This document shows positions 1 to 8,251 of a stretch of 47,813 nt of DNA, piece after piece. The DNA is from Oscillospiraceae bacterium. Lineage in GTDB: Bacteria > Bacillota > Clostridia > Monoglobales > Monoglobaceae. The stretch's first letter is position 1. Each line of letters starts with the position of its first letter. The stretch lies in assembly GCA_015068845.1 (NCBI GenBank), contig SVJR01000008.1:1-47813 (forward strand), read 5' to 3'. A model generated the notes under the pieces. It ran no database searches. It was not told where the DNA came from and was given only the letters and a program-made list of their open reading frames with translations. The position numbers and the translations under genes were made by a program.

Positions 1-1
1 T

Positions 2-607
2 TCAGCTGTAAAGTTTGACTTTACAGCTGAAATTCTCAACCTTGGCGGCGGCTATGGTGTGAAATATGTGGAATCAGACCCCTATATTGATATTGAAGCC
101 AATATTGCCCAGGTTGCTGAAATGGTTAAATCAAAGTGCCGTGAGCTTGGAATTGATGTTCCGGCAATCAGAATGGAGCCGGGAAGAAGCATAGTTGCAG
201 ATGCCGGTCTCACCCTCTATACCGCAGGCAGCGTAAAGGTTATTCCGGAATATAAGAATTATGTTTCGATTGACGGCGGTATGACAGATAACCCAAGATT
301 TGCCCTTTATGGCTCGGAATATACCGTAGCTTTGGCAAATAAAATGAATGAGGAATGTGATTTTAACTGCTCAGTGGTTGGGCGCTGCTGCGAGTGCGGC
401 GATATAATTCAGGAGAATGTCAATCTTCCGTCCAGCGTAAAGCGTGGCGATATTGTTGCAGTAATGACAACGGGTGCATATAACTATTCTATGGCATCGA
501 ATTATAATCGTATTCCACGCCCGCCGATTGTTATGCTGACCAAAACCGGCGAGTATATAGCCGTAAAGCGTGAAAGCCTTGAAGATATAATTAAGAATGA
601 TTTGTAG
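2..607 (+). CDS. lysA: Diaminopimelate decarboxylase, C-terminal part (cut by window edge)
   Basis: PLP-dependent decarboxylase that turns meso-diaminopimelate into lysine, the last step of the lysine pathway. The frame is open from base 2, so the gene begins upstream of the window; about 200 C-terminal residues remain. Seen: the glycine-rich turn LNLGGGYG, the MEPGRSIVADAG stretch that holds the PLP phosphate, the DGGMTDNPR segment, the CCECGD motif whose Cys reaches across the dimer, and the GAYNYSMASNYN motif typical of LysA. Ornithine/arginine decarboxylases of the same fold lack this motif combination. A terminator follows at once, so this is the last gene of its transcript. Confidence 0.93.
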   Translation, partial: SAVKFDFTAEILNLGGGYGVKYVESDPYIDIEANIAQVAEMVKSKCRELGIDVPAIRMEPGRSIVADAGLTLYTAGSVKVIPEYKNYVSIDGGMTDNPRFALYGSEYTVALANKMNEECDFNCSVVGRCCECGDIIQENVNLPSSVKRGDIVAVMTTGAYNYSMASNYNRIPRPPIVMLTKTGEYIAVKRESLEDIIKNDL

Positions 608-611
608 AATT

Positions 612-640
612 AGAGCCCTTTTAAAATGAGGGCTTTTTCT
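612..640 (+). terminator. Rho-independent terminator after lysA
   Basis: Inverted repeat AGCCCT/AGGGCT with a short A/T-rich loop, followed by a run of T. It starts five bases after the lysA stop codon. Confidence 0.8.
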
Positions 641-687
641 TTTGTATAAATACTTTACAAATTGTAAAAAATATGGTAAGATAAATT

Positions 688-870
688 TGCGACTTAGTTT
701 AATATATTTCAATAGTGGTACGCATTTTTAGTTTGATAAAAATGCATGCTCTATTTTGCTTACCGCTATTGGGAGTAAAACTAAGTCGCATTAGGGAGTC
801 GTGCATTTTTTGTGCGTAGCTCCGGCTGCGCACTTTTTTTATGAAAATGCAAACTCCTGTCGTAGCGACA
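688..870. other. Multi-hairpin intergenic element (possible ncRNA or MITE-like repeat)
   Basis: Between lysA and the terminator at 884 lies a noncoding stretch with several nested perfect helices. TGCGACTTAGTTT (688-700) pairs with 778-790; CAATAGTGGTA (710-720) pairs with 761-771 with one G-T pair; GCATTTTTA (722-730) pairs with 737-745. A second part has GTGCGTAGC (812-820) against 825-833, flanked by AGGGAGT/ACTCCT, then a short TGTCG/CGACA hairpin at 858-870. The ends look like terminal inverted repeats, but no transposase gene is present. The strand and function are unknown. Confidence 0.5.
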
Positions 871-883
871 CCACACAAAACCA

Positions 884-918
884 AGAAAACCTCACCCGTT
901 GGGTGAGGTTTTCTCTTT
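884..918. terminator. Bidirectional terminator after the acyl-CoA synthetase gene
   Basis: A near-perfect stem, AGAAAACCTCACCC and its complement around a GTT loop, with A/T tails on both sides. It lies 13 bases past the stop of the minus-strand ligase gene. Confidence 0.85.
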
Positions 919-930
919 GTATTTAATTAT

Positions 931-3234
931 TTACTTACCCGAATTCTCCAAATCTTTGTTACGGATTTCAACACGGCGAACCTTGCCGCTGATTGTTTTT
1001 GGAAGCTCGTCAACAAAATCAACTATTCTGGGGTATTTGTAAGGAGCGGTATGTGTCTTTACATATTCCTGAATTTCCTTTTTCAGTTCATCTGTACCAA
1101 CAGTTCCTTTTACGAGAACTATTGTTGCCTTTACTATCTGACCTCTAACCTCGTCGGGTACAGCGGTGATTGCACATTCAAGAACATAAGGAAGCTCCAT
1201 AATAACGCTCTCGATTTCAAACGGGCCTATGCGGTAGCCTGAAGACTTGATAACATCGTCAATTCTTCCCACATACCAAAGATAGCCGTCTTCGTCCATT
1301 GTTGCCTGGTCTCCGGTGTGGTAGTAGCCGTCGTGCCAAACATCCTTGGTCTTTTCGTCGTCAAGATAGTAGCCGATGAACAAACCGCAGGGGGTGGTAT
1401 CCTTTGTACGGACACAGATTTCACCGGTATCACCAATCTGGCATTCCTTGCCATCAGGGTCAAGCAGAACAACATCATAAAGCGGTGAAGGTCTGCCCAT
1501 TGAACCGATTTTAGGTGTGGAACCAACAAAGTTGGCGATTGAAAGGGTGGTTTCGGTCTGGCCAAAGCCCTCCATTATTTTAAGACCGGTTGCCTTAAAG
1601 AACTGGTTGTAAACCTCGGGGTTAAGCGCCTCGCCTGCTGTTGTTGCGTATTCAATGGAGGAAAGGTCGTACTTGGACAAATCTTCTTTAATGAAGAAAC
1701 GGTACATTGTGGGTGGTGCGCAGAATGTTGTGATATTGTACTTTTTAAAGAGAGGAAGTATATCGTCCGGATGGAAGCGGTCAAAGTCATAAGTGAACAC
1801 GCCTGCTTCGCACAACCACTGTCCGTAAAGCTTGCCCCAGAGCGCCTTGCCCCAGCCAGTGTCTGAAATTGTGAAGTGCAGACCGTCGGGGTTGACATTG
1901 TGCCAGAACTTTGCGGTGGGATAGTGCCCTAAAGCATATTTGTATGAATGTGTGGCAATTCTGGGATAGCCTGTTGTACCTGAAGTAAACAGCATAAGCA
2001 TCGGGTCGTCACCACAGGGCGAGTTTTCTTTGCGGTTAAAATGTGTGCTGAAACGCTCCATTTCCTCGTTGAAGTCATACCAGCCGTCCTTTTTGCCTCC
2101 AACCAGAATTTTGAGCATTCCGGGAAATTCTGCGGCTGCCTTTTCTGCCTCGGTTGAAACATCACCGTCAGCGGTGCAAACAATAGCCTTAACGCCTGCT
2201 GCCTTATATCTATATTCAAAGTCGTGCTCAACCAGCTGGTTGGTTGCAGGAATTGCGATTGCACCAATCTTGTGAAGTGCCAGCATACAGAACCAGAACT
2301 GATAGTGGCGCTTGAGAACCAGCATAACCGTATCACCGCGCTTGATGCCGAGTGACTCAAAGTAGTTTGCGGTTTTTGCAGAATATTTTTTCATATCACT
2401 GAAGGTAAAGGCACGCTCGGATTTATCGTTACTTACCCACATCATAGCTACTTTGTCGGGTGATTTCTTTGCAATCTTATCAACACAATCAAATGCAAAG
2501 TTGAACTTATCATCATTTTTAAAGGTGATTCCGTTAAACACACCTTTTTCGTCAAGAGTGGTTTCGATGAAGCCGTCTGCAACAGTTTTTGCAGCTACCT
2601 TTGCAGCTGTTGCGGCTTTTGCAGCAATGAACGGTGCTTCGGGATATTCCTCGCTGAAGTGTCCGTCCTGAGGGTTGAGAACAACTGCGTGGAATTCGCA
2701 GCCGCCTTCGCTTACAGCAATCATACCGTGAGGAATAATACTGTTATAGAAGATGGAGTCACCCTCGTGAAGAATATCAATGTGATTGCCTACCTGAACC
2801 TTAAGCGAGCCTTTGACGATTACATCAAATTCCTGACCGTTGTGCGAGTTAAGCTTGATAGGGGTATTCTGTTCCTCTTCAAGATAAGGGAACTTAACAA
2901 GGAACGGTTCAGCAAGCTTATCCTTGAATTTGGGGGCAAGGTTGTTGTAAACAACACCCTGCTTTTTTATAATTTTAAGACCCTCGCCTTTACGGGTAAT
3001 GGCAAAGGAGGTAAGAGTCGAACTTGTACCCTCCAAAATATCAACAACTTCAACATTGCAAGCCTTAGCACACTTGTAAATAAAGGTAAAGCTGAAGTCT
3101 GTTTCGCCTTCTTCAAGGATTTTATAATCCTCAACTGTCACACCGGTGAGCTTTGCAAGCTCTTCCTGGGTGTAGCCTTTTGCTTCGCGCAGGTCCTTGA
3201 TTCTTCCTGCAACTTCTTTCAAATTGTAATCCAT
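931..3234 (-). CDS. HTH-cupin-AMP-forming acyl-CoA synthetase fusion
   Basis: A 767-residue three-part protein. Residues ~1-65 form an XRE-type helix-turn-helix (RIKDLREAKGYTQEELAKLTG); ~85-170 a cupin barrel; ~215-765 an AMP-forming acyl-CoA synthetase that makes acyl-CoA and pyrophosphate/AMP from a carboxylate, ATP and CoA. Seen in the ligase: P-loop LFTSGTTGYPR near 415, YYHTGD, the hinge GRIDDVIKSSGYRIGPFEIE near 660, and the catalytic lysine in PKTISGKVRR near 748. I place the start at the internal ATG behind AGAAAGGAGC rather than the ATG 11 codons earlier, which has no ribosome site. A T-box reading ATC (Ile) precedes it, so I infer a branched-chain acid, perhaps 2-methylbutyrate, as substrate. 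The real substrate is unproven. The HTH might let it regulate genes or be only a structural relic. Confidence 0.88.
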   Translation of the reverse strand: MDYNLKEVAGRIKDLREAKGYTQEELAKLTGVTVEDYKILEEGETDFSFTFIYKCAKACNVEVVDILEGTSSTLTSFAITRKGEGLKIIKKQGVVYNNLAPKFKDKLAEPFLVKFPYLEEEQNTPIKLNSHNGQEFDVIVKGSLKVQVGNHIDILHEGDSIFYNSIIPHGMIAVSEGGCEFHAVVLNPQDGHFSEEYPEAPFIAAKAATAAKVAAKTVADGFIETTLDEKGVFNGITFKNDDKFNFAFDCVDKIAKKSPDKVAMMWVSNDKSERAFTFSDMKKYSAKTANYFESLGIKRGDTVMLVLKRHYQFWFCMLALHKIGAIAIPATNQLVEHDFEYRYKAAGVKAIVCTADGDVSTEAEKAAAEFPGMLKILVGGKKDGWYDFNEEMERFSTHFNRKENSPCGDDPMLMLFTSGTTGYPRIATHSYKYALGHYPTAKFWHNVNPDGLHFTISDTGWGKALWGKLYGQWLCEAGVFTYDFDRFHPDDILPLFKKYNITTFCAPPTMYRFFIKEDLSKYDLSSIEYATTAGEALNPEVYNQFFKATGLKIMEGFGQTETTLSIANFVGSTPKIGSMGRPSPLYDVVLLDPDGKECQIGDTGEICVRTKDTTPCGLFIGYYLDDEKTKDVWHDGYYHTGDQATMDEDGYLWYVGRIDDVIKSSGYRIGPFEIESVIMELPYVLECAITAVPDEVRGQIVKATIVLVKGTVGTDELKKEIQEYVKTHTAPYKYPRIVDFVDELPKTISGKVRRVEIRNKDLENSGK

Positions 3235-3281
3235 TTTTTTTGCTCCTTTCTTTTCCGCATATATCACGGGTTTGAATAAAA

Positions 3282-3535
3282 CAAAAAACCCGTCTCAGAT
3301 TTTGAGACGGGTTATACAACTCGCGGTACCACTCAAATTGCGGAAATACTTTCCGCCACTTTGCAGGCTCTATCAAGCCCTTGCTTTAACGCAGCATTAC
3401 GGAAGGAGTCTACTTGTAAAATACTTTCGGTCCTCCAACTCGGAAGTGATGGGTCATTGGAATGCTTCACCGATGGCTTGCAGCAACCGCCAACTCTCTG
3501 TAGGATTCACAGCCCGACCGTCTTCGTCATAGTTG
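3282..3535 (-). promoter_or_regulatory. T-box riboswitch, predicted isoleucine specifier (ATC)
   Basis: The leader carries the T-box sequence GAGTGGTACCGCGAG (3320-3334) and an AGAGAG box in stem I. A 12-bp terminator stem ACCCGTCTCAAA/TTTGAGACGGGT-type repeat with a T run lies at 3282-3313. The stem I base pairs AACT..GAAG with CTTC..AGTT. By alignment to the usual pattern (specifier, A, five stem bases, GAG), the specifier is ATC at 3448-3450. Uncharged tRNA-Ile would favour read-through into the acyl-CoA synthetase gene. The element is closely similar to the T-box at 36407. Confidence 0.9.
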
Positions 3536-3559
3536 TTTTGTGATATTCAAATTACTGGT

Positions 3560-3588
3560 ATTATATACCCTTAAAAAAGATTTGTCAA
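3560..3588 (-). promoter_or_regulatory. Sigma-A-type promoter for the Ile T-box transcript
   Basis: Perfect TTGACA (3583-3588) and TATAAT (3560-3565) on the minus strand with a 17-base spacer, placed ~25 bases before the T-box. Confidence 0.85.
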
Positions 3589-3604
3589 TACTTTTTTAAA
3601 ATTT

Positions 3605-4114
3605 TTAATCCAATTCATAGCAGGCAAGAACCTTTGCGTAGTAGACGGTGTGTAAATCACCGCTTTTATACCACTTATCCATAACTTCGGGGTTCGTAGA
3701 CTCGGTTGTCATTTCGGTTTTTGCAATGACCTTACATTCAAATGCGATACCCTTGCACGCCACAACCGGAGTGGAAATCTCTTTTGCAGAAACAGTGGTT
3801 AAATTAAATTCCTTAATTTTGTCGCAATCCCTGCCGGACTTCTGTCCGCAACCGCCAAGCTCTTTTTGCATGGAGGAGTCAAGCGGAAATGTAAGGGTAA
3901 ACTCCATGGAGTTATCAAGGATTTCCTTTGTAAATCTGCTTTGTCTTACCATAACCTCGGCGGTGGGAATTCCCCATTGAAAACCAAATGTTCCCCATCC
4001 GATTGTCATTGTGTTTACTTTGCTTCCGTCAAAGGTGGTGAGGAAAGCACCCTTTGGCAGAATTTCCGCCGCTTTCTCTATGTATTCTGAGTATAAAGCC
4101 ATATTGATTTCCAT
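3605..4114 (-). CDS. Flavin reductase family protein (flavoredoxin-like)
   Basis: A 169-residue single-domain FMN-binding split-barrel protein of the flavin reductase/flavoredoxin type. It should bind FMN and pass electrons between a reduced nicotinamide or ferredoxin and an unknown acceptor. Seen: TTFDGSKVNTMTIGWGTFGF near the N-terminus, then MVRQSRFTKEILDNS, the usual FMN-contacting segments; no rubredoxin tail and no membrane segment. The start has AAAGGAG seven bases upstream. It is the last gene of the der-plsY-gpsA row, 25 bases after gpsA, so probably co-transcribed, though no functional link to those genes is known to me. Confidence 0.8.
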   Translation of the reverse strand: MEINMALYSEYIEKAAEILPKGAFLTTFDGSKVNTMTIGWGTFGFQWGIPTAEVMVRQSRFTKEILDNSMEFTLTFPLDSSMQKELGGCGQKSGRDCDKIKEFNLTTVSAKEISTPVVACKGIAFECKVIAKTEMTTESTNPEVMDKWYKSGDLHTVYYAKVLACYELD

Positions 4115-4138
4115 AACAATCTCTCCTTTTCTATATCC

Positions 4139-5152
4139 TTATATTGTATTCAGGAAACATTGTTCTGTTTCGTGTTTTTTTGTTCGCATCATAAGATTTT
4201 CAATTGCCTGCTTTGGTGTTTTGCCGTGGAACAGAACATCATAGGCCTCCGAAACAATGGGCATTTCAACGCCAAGCCTGTCGGCAAGCTCTTTTGCAGC
4301 CTTACAGCTTCTGACGCCTTCCACAACCATATTAACCTCTTTCTGAGCCTCATCAACAGACTTGCCCTGGCCGATAAGGATACCGGCACGGCGGTTGCGG
4401 GAATGCATACTTGTGCAGGTAACAATCAGGTCACCTATGCCAGAAAGTCCGGAAAAGGTCTCGGCCTTTGCGCCCATAGCAACGCCCAAACGGGTCATTT
4501 CAACAAGACCGCGGGTCATAAGTGCAGCCTTTGTGTTGTCACCGCAACCAAGACCGTCCAGAATTCCGCAGCAAAGGGCTATAACATTTTTAACCGAGCC
4601 GCCAAGCTCAACACCGATAATATCATCGTTGGTGTAGATGCGGAAGTTGCGGTTCATAAAGATTTCCTGTATAAGCATTGTTGTCTCGGTATCGTCTGCC
4701 GCAACGACATTGGTTGTTGGTATCCCACGCGATACTTCTTCGGCGTGACTGGGCCCCGACATAACAGCAATTTTGCAGTTAGGGAGCTCCTCTTTAAGAA
4801 CCTGTGAAATGGTGAGGTAGGTCTCCTCTTCAATGCCTTTTGAAATGTTCAGGATAATCTGACCGTCCGGAACAACCGCTTTTATGCGTTGCGCAACACC
4901 GCGTACCCCGTGTGAGGGAGTGGCGATAACGATTATATCTTGATTTTTACAGCAGTTTATGTCGGAAGTGATTAATATTTCCTCGGGAATAATGATGCCC
5001 GGCAGGCATCTTTTGTTTTCACGGGCAGATGAAAGCTCGCTGCACTCCTCGTCGGTAAATGACCACAGAGTAATGTTATGACCATTGCCTTTAAGTAAAA
5101 GTGCGATAGCCGTTCCCCAGCTTCCGCTGCCTAAAACACAAATATTTGACAT
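4139..5152 (-). CDS. gpsA: Glycerol-3-phosphate dehydrogenase [NAD(P)+]
   Basis: Reduces dihydroxyacetone phosphate to sn-glycerol-3-phosphate, the backbone for phospholipids; cytoplasmic. The 337-residue length fits the family. Seen: the N-terminal dinucleotide-binding motif VLGSGSWGTAIA, the VIATPSHGVR segment, NISKGIEE, the SGPSHAEEV loop, the catalytic lysine region GGSVKNVIALCCGI, and GLSGIGDLIVTC. The start chosen is the ATG behind TAGGAGGG, nine codons inside the longest frame, and it gives the standard MSNICVLGSG N-terminus. It follows plsY with an 11-base overlap of the longer frame only; the product of GpsA is the substrate of PlsY, so the pair makes lysophosphatidate. Confidence 0.95.
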   Translation of the reverse strand: MSNICVLGSGSWGTAIALLLKGNGHNITLWSFTDEECSELSSARENKRCLPGIIIPEEILITSDINCCKNQDIIVIATPSHGVRGVAQRIKAVVPDGQIILNISKGIEEETYLTISQVLKEELPNCKIAVMSGPSHAEEVSRGIPTTNVVAADDTETTMLIQEIFMNRNFRIYTNDDIIGVELGGSVKNVIALCCGILDGLGCGDNTKAALMTRGLVEMTRLGVAMGAKAETFSGLSGIGDLIVTCTSMHSRNRRAGILIGQGKSVDEAQKEVNMVVEGVRSCKAAKELADRLGVEMPIVSEAYDVLFHGKTPKQAIENLMMRTKKHETEQCFLNTI

Positions 5153-5162
5153 ATATGCCCTC

Positions 5163-5768
5163 CTAATTCTTTTTACCAAACGAAAGCTTGTTTTCGGTTT
5201 TATTAATAAGTCTTATAATGTTGCTTTTGTGCATATAAATCGCAAGAAGTGCCAGTATCCCCGAAAAGACAACAAAGTTGGTGTCCTGATGATGGAAAAC
5301 GACACTAAGAATAAAGAAAAGTGCTGCACCAAGAATGCTGCCAAGGGAAACATAGCGGGAAATCGCCATAATTCCTATTGCGATCAAAGCAACTGCAAGC
5401 CCGATAAAGGGTGACGCGAAGAGTATCGAAACGGTGGAAACAATAATTCCCTTTCCACCTTTAAAACGGAAGTAGAGGGGAAAATTGTGACCCAGAGCTG
5501 CACCGATTCCGGCAATATAGGTCGCATACGCGTTATCTTCGTGTAAAAGTCTTGCGATAAGTATAGCGATAACAGTCTTGAGTATGTCACCAATAACAAC
5601 CAATAATGCACCTTTTTTGCCAACCGTACGCAATGTGTTTGTCGCTCCGGCGTTTCCGCTGCCGTGGTTGCGGATATCATCGCCAATCATTATTTTTGAT
5701 ACAATGATTGAGGTGTTTATACTGCCTAAAAGATAGGCAATCACCAGTATAATCAGATTTTTAATCAT
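5163..5768 (-). CDS. plsY: Acyl-phosphate:glycerol-3-phosphate acyltransferase PlsY
   Basis: Integral membrane enzyme that moves an acyl group from acyl-phosphate to glycerol-3-phosphate, the first committed phospholipid step. 201 residues with about five hydrophobic segments. Seen: the family signatures LLGSINTSII, the active-site loop NHGSGNAGATNTLR, and GHNFPLYFRFKGGKG, which bind the phosphates. It sits between der and gpsA in a tight operon, an order common in Firmicutes. Confidence 0.95.
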   Translation of the reverse strand: MIKNLIILVIAYLLGSINTSIIVSKIMIGDDIRNHGSGNAGATNTLRTVGKKGALLVVIGDILKTVIAILIARLLHEDNAYATYIAGIGAALGHNFPLYFRFKGGKGIIVSTVSILFASPFIGLAVALIAIGIMAISRYVSLGSILGAALFFILSVVFHHQDTNFVVFSGILALLAIYMHKSNIIRLINKTENKLSFGKKN

Positions 5769-5786
5769 AAATTTGCTCCTTTATGT

Positions 5787-7112
5787 TTATTGCGGCTTTT
5801 CGCCCTTTTCACGAATAATAAACTTAATGGGCGTTCCGCGGAATCCGAATGCGTCGCGGATTTTGTTCTCCAGATACCTCACATAGGAATAGTGAGCAAG
5901 CTCAGCATTATTGACAAAAAGAACAAATGTGGGCGGCTTGATTGAAGCCTGAGTGCCGTAATAGATTTTAAGGCGTTTTCCTTTATCTGAAGGGGGCTGA
6001 ACCATTGCAATTGCATCGTTGATTACATCGTTCAAAAGACCGGTTGAAATGCGCTTTTTGTTTTCGCTGACGGCAAGGTCAATCATATCAAAAAGGCTGT
6101 CAACACGCTGACCGGTTTTTGCGGAAATAAATACCGATTCCGCATACATCATAAAGTTGAAGCCCTCAAGAAGTCTGTCCTTGAAGTTCTTCATTGTGTT
6201 GGTTTCTTTTTCAACCAAGTCCCATTTATTAACGGCAAATACCGCAGCTTTGCCTTGCTCGTGAACATAGCCGGCAATCTTGGTGTCCTGCTCGGTAACG
6301 CCCTCACTTGCATCAATCATTATAACACATACATCGGCACGGTCAATGGAGCCAAGTGCACGGACAACGCTGTATCGTTCAACTGTCTCGTCAATTTTTC
6401 CGCGTTTACGCATACCGGCGGTGTCAATGATTACATACTGTTTACCGTTTCGTTCGAGACGACTGTCAATAGCGTCACGGGTTGTACCGGCAATGTCGCT
6501 GACAATAACGCGTTCCTCGCCAAGCAGGCGGTTCACAAGCGAAGATTTACCTGCATTGGGCTTACCTACAATTGCAACATAGGTAATGTCCTCGTCTTCC
6601 TTAATGCCGTCATCTTCGGGAAAGTGGTCGCATATCATATCCAGAAGGTCACCAACGCCCATGCCATGAGAGGCGGAAATAAGTATCGGGTCGCCGATAC
6701 CCAGATTGTAAAATTCATAAGCCTCCATAGGCGGGTCGCCGGGGTTGTCAACCTTGTTGCAAACAAGGATAACGGGCTTTTTTGATTTTCTCAGCATAGC
6801 TGCGATATCTTTGTCGGCTGCGGTCATTCCGTCACGAACATTAACCATAAACAATATAACATCTGCAGTCTCAATGGCAAGGTTTGCCTGATTACGCATC
6901 TGGGAAAGAATGATATCCTTGCTGTCCGGCTCAATACCGCCGGTGTCAATCAGGGTAAACTCCCTGCCAAGCCATTCGGCATCAGCGTAAATACGGTCGC
7001 GGGTGATACCGGGGGTATCTTCCACAATGGCAATCCGCTTGCCGGAAATTTTATTGAACAAAGTGGACTTGCCAACGTTGGGTCTACCCACAATTGCTAC
7101 TATCGGTTTCAT
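5787..7112 (-). CDS. der: Ribosome biogenesis GTPase Der (EngA)
   Basis: Double GTPase needed for 50S subunit assembly. 441 residues, the normal size. Two tandem G domains are visible: GRPNVGKST near residue 9 with DTGG and NKVD, and GKPNAGKSS near residue 183 with DTAGMRKRG and NKWD, followed by the C-terminal KH-like domain ending in GTPIKFIIREK. I chose the ATG behind CGGAGAA, 11 codons into the longest frame, giving MKPIVAIVGRPNVGKST. First gene of the der-plsY-gpsA-flavin reductase operon. Confidence 0.96.
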   Translation of the reverse strand: MKPIVAIVGRPNVGKSTLFNKISGKRIAIVEDTPGITRDRIYADAEWLGREFTLIDTGGIEPDSKDIILSQMRNQANLAIETADVILFMVNVRDGMTAADKDIAAMLRKSKKPVILVCNKVDNPGDPPMEAYEFYNLGIGDPILISASHGMGVGDLLDMICDHFPEDDGIKEDEDITYVAIVGKPNAGKSSLVNRLLGEERVIVSDIAGTTRDAIDSRLERNGKQYVIIDTAGMRKRGKIDETVERYSVVRALGSIDRADVCVIMIDASEGVTEQDTKIAGYVHEQGKAAVFAVNKWDLVEKETNTMKNFKDRLLEGFNFMMYAESVFISAKTGQRVDSLFDMIDLAVSENKKRISTGLLNDVINDAIAMVQPPSDKGKRLKIYYGTQASIKPPTFVLFVNNAELAHYSYVRYLENKIRDAFGFRGTPIKFIIREKGEKPQ

Positions 7113-7145
7113 AATGTTTCTCCGTTTCTTTGTAAAGATATACAT

Positions 7146-7174
7146 ATTTTATCACAAAAAATGGGAAAATACAA
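7146..7174 (-). promoter_or_regulatory. Possible promoter of the der operon
   Basis: On the minus strand TTGTAT (7169-7174) and TAAAAT (7146-7151) are 17 bases apart, 34 bases before the der start codon. The -35 match is weak. Confidence 0.4.
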
Positions 7175-7235
7175 CTGTTTTTAAAGGATTTCGCAAGAAG
7201 TTGTATAATATTAACATTAAAGGGAGGTAATAACT

Positions 7236-7844
7236 ATGCCACAGATAAATAACGACAGTATGTTTAAGATTTCATACGGACTTTTTGTAATAACCGCAAA
7301 AGCGGAAAAGGACAACGGTTGTATTATCAATACAGTTCAGCAGGTAACTCAGGAACCGCTCAAAATCACGGTTGCGGTCAATAAGGATAACTACACCCAC
7401 GATATGATAAAGGAAAGTGGTATCTTCAATGTTTCGGTACTGACAGAATCAGTACCCTTTGATGTATTTGAACGCTTTGGCTTTGTCAGCGGAAGGGATA
7501 AAGATAAGTTCGAAGACTTTTCCGATGTTGCAAGAACAGAAAACGGACTTTTGTACTTAACAAAGTATTCAAATGCAGTGATTTCAGGAAAGGTGATTGC
7601 CGAGATAGATTGCGGAACACACACCATCTTTGTTGCTGATGTAGCGGAGGCGCTGAAGCTCTCTGATGAAAAAAGTGTTACCTATCAATATTATTTTGAT
7701 AACATCAAACCAAAGCCCGCTCAGAAGAAAAAGGGATATGTCTGCAAAATCTGCGGATATGTGTACGAAGGCGATGAACTCCCCGAAGACTTTATTTGTC
7801 CCTGGTGCAAGCATCCGGCATCTGACTTTGAACCGGCTGAATAA
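7236..7844 (+). CDS. Flavin reductase-rubredoxin fusion (high-molecular-weight rubredoxin type)
   Basis: 202 residues. Residues ~1-155 are a flavin reductase-type FMN domain (ISYGLFVITAK, NTVQQVTQEP, SVLTESVPFDVFERFGF). Residues ~163-200 are a rubredoxin with the two iron-binding knuckles CKICGYVY and CPWCKHPASDF. Proteins of this build (Hrb) carry electrons from NADH or ferredoxin to flavodiiron proteins that remove O2 or NO in anaerobes; that role is inferred here, as no flavodiiron gene is nearby. AGGGAGG precedes the ATG by eight bases and a TATAAT lies at 7204-7209. It stands alone, divergent from der. Confidence 0.88.
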   Translation: MPQINNDSMFKISYGLFVITAKAEKDNGCIINTVQQVTQEPLKITVAVNKDNYTHDMIKESGIFNVSVLTESVPFDVFERFGFVSGRDKDKFEDFSDVARTENGLLYLTKYSNAVISGKVIAEIDCGTHTIFVADVAEALKLSDEKSVTYQYYFDNIKPKPAQKKKGYVCKICGYVYEGDELPEDFICPWCKHPASDFEPAE

Positions 7845-7881
7845 TTAAATTTTTTAATAAAAATGTTTTTTAAAAACTTAC

Positions 7882-7910
7882 TTGACAAATAAATGTTAGT
7901 ATGTTAAACT
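7882..7910 (+). promoter_or_regulatory. Promoter for the Leu T-box/LeuA-like operon
   Basis: TTGACA (7882-7887) and TAAACT (7905-7910), 17 bases apart, with a TG one base before the -10 (extended -10). The T-box begins about 14 bases downstream. Confidence 0.75.
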
Positions 7911-7923
7911 ATTTCTTGTTATA

Positions 7924-8202
7924 AACGCAGTGATGCGGAATAGTATGCAGAATACTTTCGCCTATGAGAGAGATGCCGGGTGGTGTGAGGCATTGGGAGA
8001 GCTTTGCAGAACTCACCGCGGAGCGGCTGCCGTGAACTTTTGATTGTAAGGGCAGACGGGAACTCCCGTTACAGAGTTAAGATGTGTTTGCATCTAAGGG
8101 CATCCTGTATGGATGAAGAAGAGTGGTACCGCGGAAACATAAATTTTGAATTTAGCGTTTTCGTCTCTTTGAAGCAACAAGGAGACGGGAGCGTTTTTTT
8201 GT
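7924..8202 (+). promoter_or_regulatory. T-box riboswitch, predicted leucine specifier (CTC)
   Basis: The T-box sequence GAGTGGTACCGCGG lies at 8121-8134, the AG box GAGAGAG near 7965, and a fully paired 14-bp terminator stem AGCGTTTTCGTCTC/GAGACGGGAGCGTT followed by seven T at 8153-8200. The context GAACTCACCGCGGAG matches the common specifier-loop pattern, placing CTC (Leu) at 8012-8014; CCGC after it pairs with GCGG in the 5' strand. It fits the product below, which keeps a leucine-binding type domain. Confidence 0.93.
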
Positions 8203-8251
8203 TGGCTACGACAGTTTGATATAAAATGTAATTTGAAGGGAGTTTTCAAAA

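Noticed and set aside
699-884. 61-residue minus-strand frame through the intergenic inverted repeats
   Set aside because: It runs through perfect hairpins, has no ribosome site, and its sequence follows from the repeat structure; treated as a noncoding element.
2659-3279. 206-residue open frame on the plus strand
   Set aside because: It is antisense to the N-terminal part of the HTH-cupin-ligase gene, which has clear domains; no ribosome site and no family match.
3361-3543. Short plus-strand frames opposite the Ile T-box
   Set aside because: Antisense to the leader RNA, no protein features.
4160-4807. 215-residue open frame on the plus strand
   Set aside because: Antisense shadow of gpsA, whose motifs are complete on the minus strand.
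6255-6785. 176-residue open frame on the plus strand
   Set aside because: Antisense shadow of der.
8004-8219. 71-residue frame inside the Leu T-box
   Set aside because: Lies wholly in the riboswitch and its terminator; no start signals.
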